From Legionellales bacterium (lineage in GTDB: Bacteria > Pseudomonadota > Gammaproteobacteria > Berkiellales > Berkiellaceae): a stretch of 5,570 nucleotides of DNA. The notes below the pieces were generated by a model. The model had not been told where the DNA came from and did not search any database. It was given only the letters and a program-made list of their open reading frames with translations. The DNA lies in contig JAHFQF010000155.1 of the NCBI GenBank assembly GCA_023266435.1, positions 1-5,570 of the forward strand. The letters are read 5' to 3'. The position numbers and the translations under genes were made by a program. Shown here piece after piece: positions 1 to 5,121 of this stretch. Numbering within the stretch: the stretch's first letter is position 1; each line of letters starts with the position of its first letter.

Positions 1-76
1 GGTGCTGAGCAAAAGCTAACGCGACAGGCAGTCCGACATAGCCAAGCCCCACTATTCCAATATGAGGATTTGACAT
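1..76 (-). CDS. Nucleotide-sugar dehydrogenase (UDP-glucose/GDP-mannose dehydrogenase family), N-terminal fragment
   Basis: Only the first 25 codons are present; the gene continues past the left edge. They translate as MSNPHIGIVGLGYVGLPVAL followed by AFAQH. The hydrophobic strand leading into GLGYVG (G10, G12, G15) is the Rossmann NAD-binding loop, and GLGYVGLP is characteristic of enzymes that oxidise the C6 hydroxyl of UDP- or GDP-sugars to a uronic acid in two NAD-dependent steps (WecC, TviB, WbpA, Ugd types). The product normally feeds capsule, O-antigen or exopolysaccharide synthesis in the cytoplasm. The start is well supported: AAGGAG at 85-90 (minus strand) lies 8 nt before the ATG at 76-74. 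The substrate cannot be decided from this fragment; the LP after GLGYVG fits the TviB/WbpO/WecC side better than Ugd, but that is only a lean. It is divergent from the RDD gene. Confidence 0.85.
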   Translation of the reverse strand, partial: MSNPHIGIVGLGYVGLPVALAFAQH

Positions 77-112
77 TACCCAAACTCCTTTTGGTATCGA
101 CTCCTGTTCAAA

Positions 113-121
113 ATCATACCA
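113..121 (-). promoter_or_regulatory. Extended -10 promoter candidate for the nucleotide-sugar dehydrogenase
   Basis: Read on the minus strand the site is TGGTATGAT, i.e. a TGn extension followed by TATGAT (5 of 6 to TATAAT). No good -35 lies at 17 nt; TTGTTC at 139-134 is present with a short 15-nt spacer. Extended -10 promoters tolerate a weak -35. Transcription would start near 106, leaving about 30 nt of leader that includes the AAGGAG ribosome-binding site. This is prediction from motifs only. Confidence 0.45.
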
Positions 122-139
122 CGCGTACTCAGGGAACAA

Positions 140-153
140 AAGCAAGCTTGCTT
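140..153. promoter_or_regulatory. 14-bp perfect palindrome between divergent promoters (possible operator)
   Basis: AAGCAAGCTTGCTT is perfectly self-complementary with no spacer, so it suits a symmetric dimeric DNA-binding protein better than an RNA hairpin (there is no loop). It lies between the dehydrogenase promoter candidate (113-121) and the start of the RDD gene, and overlaps the proposed -35 of the latter. No known operator consensus is recognised, and a chance palindrome in an AT-rich spacer is possible. Confidence 0.25.
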
Positions 154-177
154 CTTCAGCTCAAACTTTGTTATATT
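148..177 (+). promoter_or_regulatory. Weak sigma-70-like promoter candidate for the RDD gene
   Basis: The proposed -10 is TATATT at 172-177 (5 of 6) and the -35 is TTGCTT at 148-153 (3 of 6), separated by 18 nt. The expected transcription start near 184 gives a leader of about 20 nt. There is no clear Shine-Dalgarno sequence before the ATG at 205. The -35 overlaps the palindrome at 140-153. Confidence 0.3.
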
Positions 178-204
178 AGAGTTTTCTGACTTCTAATATT
201 CCTT

Positions 205-633
205 ATGAAAAAGTACTCTGTGCCTTTATTTCGACGTTTTGCTGCATTGCTTTATGATGCTTTCTTAATAATCTCAATTTGGATTTTGGCGAGCTTTCCG
301 TATCTCTGGTTAGTTGGTGGTGAACCACAAACCTTTTTAGCGGTGGCGAGTTTTCGATTGTATCTCTGGATTGTTGGATTTTGTTTTGTGAGCTTTTTTT
401 GGATTAAGGCCGGGCAAACTTTAGGCATGAGAGCCTGGGGACTCTCTCTCGTCCGTACAGAGGACAATCAACATCTCAACTTGAAAAATGCTTGCTCCCG
501 TTACTGTTTTGCTACATTGGGTATTTTAGGCGGTGGGATCAGTTATGTCTTTGCTCTCATGCATCCGCAACACATTACTCTGCATGATTTTCTCTCCAAG
601 ACTCAGCTCGTCTATACAAACAACAACGCCTAA
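205..633 (+). CDS. RDD family integral membrane protein
   Basis: This 142-residue inner-membrane protein matches the RDD family, named for a conserved Arg and two Asp. The N-terminal motif RRFAALLYD (about residues 10-18) carries the Arg and first Asp. A central GQTLGMRAWGLSLVR block (70-84) is the usual cytoplasmic signature, and LHDFLSKTQLV (126-136) carries the last Asp (D128). Hydrophobic segments lie at about 13-37, 45-68 and 102-119. The biochemical role is unsettled; some distant RDD proteins have been linked to ion or osmolyte transport, but nothing here allows assignment. An in-frame TGA at 187-189 limits upstream extension, so the ATG at 205 is the first usable start, although no Shine-Dalgarno is evident. 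It is convergent with lptG; as I recall, RDD genes often neighbour lptF/lptG in gammaproteobacteria. Length is normal for a single-domain member. Confidence 0.88.
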   Translation: MKKYSVPLFRRFAALLYDAFLIISIWILASFPYLWLVGGEPQTFLAVASFRLYLWIVGFCFVSFFWIKAGQTLGMRAWGLSLVRTEDNQHLNLKNACSRYCFATLGILGGGISYVFALMHPQHITLHDFLSKTQLVYTNNNA

Positions 634-651
634 GAAGCATGCAAACATTCA

Positions 652-779
652 GATACTCAAAATGATTGGTTCTTAGGCTAGGCGTCAAGTCATGAGCAAC
701 CCGGAGTGTATATGGACATACATGAGGATTGCGAATTGACGCAGGCAACAACACCTAAGAACCAATCATGCAGAGTATC
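652..779. repeat. 128-bp nested inverted-repeat element (MITE/REP-like)
   Basis: The 26-nt arms 652-677 and 754-779 are complementary at 23 positions: GATACTC pairs with GAGTATC, a 3-nt bulge (AAA against GCA) follows, then a perfect 16-bp stem (ATGATTGGTTCTTAGG at 662-677 against 754-769). Further stems nest inside: GCGTCAA 682-688 with TTGACGC 736-742; GCAACCC 696-702 with GGATTGC 726-732 (one mismatch); and GTGTAT 706-711 with ATACAT 718-723 around a 6-nt loop. It fills nearly all of the gap between the convergent RDD and lptG genes and contains no credible ORF. No convincing target-site duplication flanks it, and no T-tract follows either arm, so it is not a textbook intrinsic terminator, though it could still stop or stabilise both transcripts. 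It resembles a dispersed non-autonomous palindromic repeat; copy number cannot be seen in one window. Confidence 0.8.
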
Positions 780-1845
780 AATAAATCTTACGCATACCCC
801 AATAGGCTCCCCCCGCAAAAACCACGGTGGGAAACAATGCCCCCATTAAGGGTGGTAACCCATATAATAAAGTAAAGGGTCCAAAAAAAGCATTGAGGGT
901 ATGGTAAAAAATCCCGACTAAAACACCCAGTAGCAAACGCAGCCCTGTGGTAGCTGTGCGCAGCGAACCGAATACAAAGGGTATGGCGACTAAAATCATG
1001 ATCAAACAAGACAAAGGTTGAGTAATTTTCTTCCAAAATGCGAGCCAATACGGTTTCGCATCCAGGCCATTGAGATCACGATAATGAATGGCTTGCCACA
1101 GTCCATGAATAGAGAGTTGATCGAGGTATTTGATGCTGGCGGCCCTCAACGTGTCTGGGTTCATGGTGGTTGACCAGGTCATGGATTCCCGCACTTGTGT
1201 TTCTACATGATCTGGAAACAAATGCGTGAATTGAATATTCTGGAGCTGCCATACGCCATCATGATAGTTTGCTGATTGCGCATAGCTAGCCTCTACTAGA
1301 TCAAATGCGTCATCAAAGTGATATTGTGTGATACCTTCCAAAGTACCATCTACTTTCATATTGCGAATATGAATATAATCTTTACCGTCTCGCATCCAAG
1401 TACCTTGTGCAGTCGCTAAGGCTTGGCCACCGGAAAGCAACACTGCTCGATGATTTTGCCCCACCCGATCAAAGGCTGGAGCAATAAATTCTCCTAAAAC
1501 AAATGCAAACATACTTAAAAAAATGCCTGTTTTTAATAAAGCGAACACAATGTGGCGCAATGAATACCGGTGCGCTCTTAATGCAGTCAGCTCATTGTGA
1601 TTACTCATTTGATTGAGAGATAGCAGCGTACCTAGCAGTAAAGCAAAAGGAAACCACTGATAAATTTTTTGCGGAATGGCAAGCAATATCATGCCAAAGG
1701 CATCCCCCATGTCATAGGTGCCATGCCCAATAAAGCGAAACTCATTGACTAACATGAAAAAGAGATCGATGCTCATTAGTAAGACTGAGGCAATCCCCAC
1801 CATATAAGTAAGCTGTGTAGCCAGATAGCGATTTAGAATTAACAT
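778..1845 (-). CDS. lptG: LPS export system permease LptG
   Basis: This 355-residue protein of the YjgP/YjgQ family (E. coli LptG is about 360 aa) is one of the two permease halves of LptB2FG, which extracts lipopolysaccharide from the inner membrane and pushes it onto the LptC-LptA-LptD bridge. Six membrane segments are apparent, at about 12-34, 50-77, 97-121, 274-294, 300-320 and 331-349, with a periplasmic beta-jellyroll-type domain at about 122-270. The cytoplasmic loop NELTALRAHRYS (84-95) corresponds to the LptB-contacting coupling region. The C-terminal part with FWKKITQPLS, FGSLRTATTGLR and FGPFTLLYGLPP is strongly LptG-like and separates it from LptF. The ATG lies 3 nt after the lptF stop, with no good Shine-Dalgarno (AAGGCG is 13 nt away), so translational coupling to lptF is likely. 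The TGA stop sits at the edge of the 652-779 palindromic element. Confidence 0.95.
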   Translation of the reverse strand: MLILNRYLATQLTYMVGIASVLLMSIDLFFMLVNEFRFIGHGTYDMGDAFGMILLAIPQKIYQWFPFALLLGTLLSLNQMSNHNELTALRAHRYSLRHIVFALLKTGIFLSMFAFVLGEFIAPAFDRVGQNHRAVLLSGGQALATAQGTWMRDGKDYIHIRNMKVDGTLEGITQYHFDDAFDLVEASYAQSANYHDGVWQLQNIQFTHLFPDHVETQVRESMTWSTTMNPDTLRAASIKYLDQLSIHGLWQAIHYRDLNGLDAKPYWLAFWKKITQPLSCLIMILVAIPFVFGSLRTATTGLRLLLGVLVGIFYHTLNAFFGPFTLLYGLPPLMGALFPTVVFAGGAYWGMRKIY

Positions 1846-1848
1846 GAT

Positions 1849-2976
1849 TTACGTTTTTCGCCTTAACCGATTCGCTATTCGACGAATAGAAATATAACCT
1901 TCCGTTTGTAACAGACCTACTATCGCAATGAACGTGAATATGCCATGTACCCACCAGATGCCGATCCATGGGCTGATTGTATCTGCTTGCATCCAGCGGC
2001 GTGATAGGGTCATTAAATTCAGATATAAAATGTACAGGACTAAGCTGGGATACAGTCTAGCAAATCTTCCTTGTCTGGGAGATACTTTTGAGAGCATGAA
2101 GGCAAGTAATGCCAAGACAAGACAGGATATCGGCGGCGCAAATCGCCATTGTAGTTCGGCGTTATTCTCCAGACTGGGGTGAGTGAATAAGTCCCAGGTG
2201 GGTGGCATTTGTACACTCTCGTTTTCCGTAGGCTGCTCTTGTAGCAAACGCCCATACTCTTCAAAATTCAGTCGTAAATAATTTTTTTCACCGGGCAAGC
2301 CTTCATAGCGCTTACCCTGCTCTAATACTAAGTACACTAAGCCGTCTTCTTTGACTACCTTACCAGCTTTGGCAACCAAGACTGTCCATTCAGAGGAGCC
2401 AGCCCCTGACTTACCATGTTTTAAATTCTCAGCTTTAGGAAATTCAGCAATAAATACATTTTGCAGGGCTTTGTGATCACCAGATACTTTCTCTACATAA
2501 AAAACTAATTCGCCTTGCTTAATAGAATGAAACCGCTCTGGTGTAATGGTTTGCAGGAGTAAGGTAGATTCGTCTTGTTTTAAAGCCTGATCTTTATAGA
2601 GAGCGACTTTGGGAGCCACATACAGAGAGCAGCTGGCCACTACGATCATCACCATCATGGCTAAAACCAATACTACTCTTAAGCGCAGTGTGACAGGAGT
2701 CCCACAAGCTTTTAACACGATCATTTCATTGTCTGTATATAAGCGCCCTAATGCCAAAATAATCGACAAAAATAAACTGAGCGGCAACATATAAGATAGG
2801 AGTCTCGGCACATTAAATGCTAGGATTTTTAATAGGATACCAAGAGAAAGCTCCCCCCCGGCCGCCCTTGTCATCAAGATGACAAACTGATTACTAAGCG
2901 CAATCAGCATTAACACACACGTCACGGCTACAAAAACTTTAGAGATCTCGCTATAAAGATAGCGTTTTAGAATCAC
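1849..2976 (-). CDS. lptF: LPS export system permease LptF
   Basis: This 375-residue YjgP/YjgQ-family protein (E. coli LptF is 366 aa) is the partner of LptG in the LptB2FG lipopolysaccharide exporter. Membrane segments lie at about 13-36, 47-78, 99-121, 278-297, 306-327 and 338-357, with the periplasmic domain between about 122 and 277. Family signatures include GRLYTDNEMIVLKACG (77-92, the LptB-facing coupling loop) and a C-terminal block beginning AELQWRFAPP (273-282) and continuing through SKVSPRQGRFARLYP (296-310). The start codon is GTG at 2976-2974; it aligns with the N-terminus of E. coli LptF (MIIIRYL against MILKRYL here) and has AGGA 6 nt upstream (2986-2983). An ATG at 2983-2981 is out of frame. 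It is first in an lptF-lptG operon and divergent from pepA. A short all-G tract (7 G on the coding strand, 2853-2859) lies within Gly-Gly codons. Confidence 0.95.
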   Translation of the reverse strand: MILKRYLYSEISKVFVAVTCVLMLIALSNQFVILMTRAAGGELSLGILLKILAFNVPRLLSYMLPLSLFLSIILALGRLYTDNEMIVLKACGTPVTLRLRVVLVLAMMVMIVVASCSLYVAPKVALYKDQALKQDESTLLLQTITPERFHSIKQGELVFYVEKVSGDHKALQNVFIAEFPKAENLKHGKSGAGSSEWTVLVAKAGKVVKEDGLVYLVLEQGKRYEGLPGEKNYLRLNFEEYGRLLQEQPTENESVQMPPTWDLFTHPSLENNAELQWRFAPPISCLVLALLAFMLSKVSPRQGRFARLYPSLVLYILYLNLMTLSRRWMQADTISPWIGIWWVHGIFTFIAIVGLLQTEGYISIRRIANRLRRKT

Positions 2977-3015
2977 AGCGCATCCTAGTCATTTAAGAGA
3001 ATCCGTAGAGCGGCC

Positions 3016-3021
3016 ATTATA
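3016..3021 (-). promoter_or_regulatory. -10 box of the lptFG promoter
   Basis: A perfect TATAAT is read on the minus strand at 3021-3016, preceded by GGC. Transcription would begin near 3009, leaving about 33 nt before the lptF GTG, including its AGGA site. No good -35 is correctly spaced: TTGAAC (3040-3035) is only 13 nt away and TTGTAT (3047-3042) is 20 nt away. The promoter may therefore depend on an activator or be modest in strength. Confidence 0.5.
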
Positions 3022-3048
3022 GCCATTTGTACGAGTTCAAGATACAAT
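3020..3048 (+). promoter_or_regulatory. Sigma-70-like promoter candidate for pepA-holC-valS
   Basis: The -35 TAGCCA (3020-3025, 4 of 6) and -10 TACAAT (3043-3048, 5 of 6) are separated by 17 nt. The start would be near 3055, giving pepA an untranslated leader of about 140 nt. The -35 overlaps the lptF -10 on the opposite strand, so polymerase could not easily occupy both sites at once. Confidence 0.35.
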
Positions 3049-3057
3049 CCAAAAGAT

Positions 3058-3153
3058 GGTAGCCTACTTCGTATCTTTCCTCCTTCGTAAAGCAAACTCG
3101 TCTCCACGAGGCCCATACAGGCGCTTCGCTCATGAAAGATCACCAAGGCTACT
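3058..3153 (+). other. Potential structured leader upstream of pepA
   Basis: Nested inverted repeats occupy the presumed pepA leader: GGTAGCC 3058-3064 with GGCTACT 3147-3153 (one G-U pair), ATCTTTC 3073-3079 with GAAAGAT 3134-3140, AAGC 3090-3093 with GCTT 3123-3126, and a tip hairpin CTCGT 3097-3101 with ACGAG 3106-3110 around CTCC. Internal loops are large (8 by 6 nt between the first two stems), so the fold would be loose. I recognise no known riboswitch or RNA family. It could be a regulatory leader, a decayed palindromic repeat, or chance. Confidence 0.3.
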
Positions 3154-3184
3154 CTCAGGAAAGTCAGGATGATTTACAAACTCA

Positions 3185-3190
3185 GCGAGG
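3185..3190 (+). promoter_or_regulatory. Ribosome-binding site deciding the pepA start
   Basis: GCGAGG, 5 nt before the ATG at 3196, serves the start that aligns with the E. coli PepA N-terminus. A competing AGGA (3157-3160) lies 8 nt before an in-frame ATG at 3169, which would add nine residues (MIYKLSEAI) not expected in the family. Confidence 0.5.
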
Positions 3191-3195
3191 CCATT

Positions 3196-4680
3196 ATGGA
3201 AATCATATCATCACAAACACTCCCAACCAAACAGCAAAGCGACTGTTTAGTAATAGGGAATTTTTCAGACAAATCACTTAAGTCGCAACCCTTCTTAAAA
3301 ACTTTGGATAAAGCCACGCAAGCACAGCTCAACGCTTTAGAAAAATCTGGGGACCTGGTAAGCGAGCTCAAGTCATCTGTTGTGCTATTTTTCCCGACTA
3401 CGCCATTTAAGCGACTGTTGTTGATTGGTTTAGGTAAAACCAAAAACTTCGATGCCAGACAACTACATATGACCTTGCAATCTGCCTGTACCGCATTGAA
3501 TAAATTAAACTGCAAAACAGTTGTTTTTGATTTGGATACCTTTATTCCTATCAAAAAAGACTTTTTACATTATGCACAACTGAGCGCACGCATGCTTGGT
3601 GAAAACTGCTATCGTTTTGATCGCTTTAAAAGTAAACCGTCTCCGCTGAAATTAAAAAAAATCACTTTGTATAGTGAGACTGGCACAGCGGCTGCGCTCA
3701 AAGAGGCTGTTTCTTTGGGCTCAATTATTCAAGATGGCATGTGTTTCACTCGTGATTTGGCTAATACACCCCCGAACCATTGTATCCCTAAAACATTGGC
3801 TGATGCTGCCAAAAAACTGGCCTCTACAAAAAACAAAATTACGACTAAAATCCATACCAAAGCACAAATTGAAAAGCTCAAAATGGGTGCCTTCTTGTCG
3901 GTAGCTAAAGCCAGCGCAGAAGCCCCTTTCTTTATTGAGTTACACTATCGCGGTGGCAAAGCCAGTGATCAGCCTACGATTTTGGTGGGCAAAGGAATTA
4001 CCTTTGATACAGGTGGTAACTCTTTAAAACCAGGTGCTAGTATGATTGGCATGAAATACGACATGTCAGGTGCCGCTACCGTCTTGGGTGTGTTTAAAAT
4101 TCTGGGCCAATTAAAATTAAAAATGAATGTCATTGGACTCATTCCTACGTGTGAAAACATGATTGGTGGGAATGCTATGCGTCCAGATGATGTGATTACC
4201 TCTATGTCTGGCAGGACCATTGAGGTGTTAAATACGGATGCAGAGGGGCGCTTAATTTTATGTGATGCCTTGACTTATGCAGAGCGCTTTTCGCCTAAAC
4301 AGGTCATTAGTATTGCAACACTCACCGGCGCTTGTGTAGCCACTTTTGGTAATGTTACCAGTGCCTTACTCACCAATCATCAGCCATTAGCAACAGCCCT
4401 ATTAGACTCCAGCTTGAGTGTTTACGATAAAGCTTGGCAACTACCTTTATGGCCGGAATACCAACCTTTATTAAGCAGTGGTGTAGCGGATATCGCAAAT
4501 ATTGGTGGGCCAATGGGCGGAACCATTACTGCCTCATGCTTTTTAAGCCGTTTTACTGAAAAATACCACTGGGCCCATCTGGACATCGCCGGGACTGCCT
4601 ATACAATGGGAGACGGGAAAAAGAACGCTTCAGGACGTCCTATTCCATTATTAGTTGATTTTCTTAGAACTAAGGCCTAA
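3196..4680 (+). CDS. pepA: Cytosol leucyl aminopeptidase PepA (M17 family)
   Basis: From the chosen start this is a 494-residue enzyme (E. coli PepA is 503) that removes N-terminal residues from peptides using two metal ions, as a hexamer. The N-terminal macro-like domain covers roughly residues 1-160 and the catalytic domain the rest. Expected ligands are all present: K266 in VGKG, D271 in FDTGG, D289 in YDMSGAA, and D348 and E350 in NTDAEGRL. The catalytic Lys (K278, SLKPG) and Arg (R352) are also intact, so activity is expected. The start at 3196 is preferred because MEIISSQTLPTKQQSDCLVIG aligns without gaps to the N-terminus of E. coli PepA; the in-frame ATG at 3169 is the alternative. 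E. coli PepA also binds DNA in Xer recombination and carAB control; whether this one does is unknown. It is first of an apparent pepA-holC-valS operon. Confidence 0.95.
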   Translation: MEIISSQTLPTKQQSDCLVIGNFSDKSLKSQPFLKTLDKATQAQLNALEKSGDLVSELKSSVVLFFPTTPFKRLLLIGLGKTKNFDARQLHMTLQSACTALNKLNCKTVVFDLDTFIPIKKDFLHYAQLSARMLGENCYRFDRFKSKPSPLKLKKITLYSETGTAAALKEAVSLGSIIQDGMCFTRDLANTPPNHCIPKTLADAAKKLASTKNKITTKIHTKAQIEKLKMGAFLSVAKASAEAPFFIELHYRGGKASDQPTILVGKGITFDTGGNSLKPGASMIGMKYDMSGAATVLGVFKILGQLKLKMNVIGLIPTCENMIGGNAMRPDDVITSMSGRTIEVLNTDAEGRLILCDALTYAERFSPKQVISIATLTGACVATFGNVTSALLTNHQPLATALLDSSLSVYDKAWQLPLWPEYQPLLSSGVADIANIGGPMGGTITASCFLSRFTEKYHWAHLDIAGTAYTMGDGKKNASGRPIPLLVDFLRTKA

Positions 4681-4684
4681 TCAC

Positions 4685-5116
4685 TTGGATATTACGCTGG
4701 TGCTGAGTAGCGCTACCGAGCCTACTGGATTGTTACATCATTTGTGCTTGTCCCTAGCGGCACGCTATCAGCCCGAGCGTAGACACTTTGTTTGGTTACC
4801 CACTCCTCTACTCTCAATGTGCGAGGAGTTGCTAGATCGCGTACCACTAGAAGCATTTATGCCACATCAACGCTTTCAAGATCCTAGATCTATTGATTGG
4901 CCATTACAGCAAGTTGTGATGCTAGGGGAAACGCCACCGGCGGGAATGGCCATCGATACATTCATTCATCAAAATGAAGCTCCATTACAGCAAGTGTATG
5001 CAGAATCCGTTGTCGAATTAGTCCTAAATCAACCCCAAGCCACCGAGGCAGCACGCACTCGGTATAGATATTATCAAAGCCAACACTGGCCTATTCAAAT
5101 CATCAATCACAGGTAG
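4685..5116 (+). CDS. holC: DNA polymerase III chi subunit HolC
   Basis: The 143-residue product (E. coli chi is 147 aa) is the clamp-loader accessory subunit that joins the replicase to single-strand-binding protein through the SSB tail. Weak but consistent family features are an N-terminal beta strand (DITLVLSS), a helix LLHHLCLSLAARY (16-28), an EELLDRVPLEAFMPHQ block (47-62, like the LW...P.SFVPH segment of E. coli chi) and a C-terminal VVELVL...ARTRYRYYQ region (109-131). The position between pepA and valS is the classic gammaproteobacterial location and strongly supports the call. The start is taken as TTG at 4685, 4 nt after the pepA stop with AAGG (4672-4675) 9 nt upstream. An earlier in-frame TTG at 4655 would overlap pepA by 26 nt and lacks a ribosome-binding site. 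There is no plausible ATG start. Confidence 0.85.
   Translation: MDITLVLSSATEPTGLLHHLCLSLAARYQPERRHFVWLPTPLLSMCEELLDRVPLEAFMPHQRFQDPRSIDWPLQQVVMLGETPPAGMAIDTFIHQNEAPLQQVYAESVVELVLNQPQATEAARTRYRYYQSQHWPIQIINHR
4901..4995 (+). repeat. Two copies of a 14-nt direct repeat inside holC
   Basis: CCATTACAGCAAGT occurs at 4901-4914 and again at 4982-4995. The copies are 81 nt apart, in the same reading frame, and both encode PLQQV (residues 73-77 and 100-104 of HolC). The flanking residues differ, so this is not a larger duplication that can be traced. It may be chance convergence of Gln-rich sequence or the remnant of a small internal duplication. Confidence 0.5.
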
Positions 5117-5121
5117 TCGTC

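Noticed and set aside
652..779. Classical rho-independent terminator for RDD or lptG
   Set aside because: The stems are long but interrupted and no T-tract follows on either strand, so it is listed as a repeat element with only possible terminator activity.
2853..2859. Seven-G tract (coding strand) in lptF as a phase-variation switch
   Set aside because: It is short, in frame within Gly codons, and lptF is normally essential for LPS export, so switching is unlikely.
3017..3133. 38-codon minus-strand ORF (MSEAPVWASWRR...) in the lptF/pepA spacer
   Set aside because: It has no ribosome-binding site, its stop falls inside the lptF -10 box, and it overlaps the proposed leader structure; no recognisable family.
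3058..3153. T-box or amino-acid riboswitch controlling the valS operon
   Set aside because: No T-box sequence or specifier loop is visible, and T-boxes are not expected upstream of pepA in gammaproteobacteria.
3132..3281. 49-codon plus-strand ORF (MKDHQGYSQES...) overlapping the start of pepA
   Set aside because: It lacks a Shine-Dalgarno, overlaps the well-supported pepA frame, and its composition looks like out-of-frame translation.
3174..3554. 126-codon minus-strand reading frame opposite pepA
   Set aside because: It is antisense to the conserved pepA sequence, with no ribosome-binding site or family resemblance.
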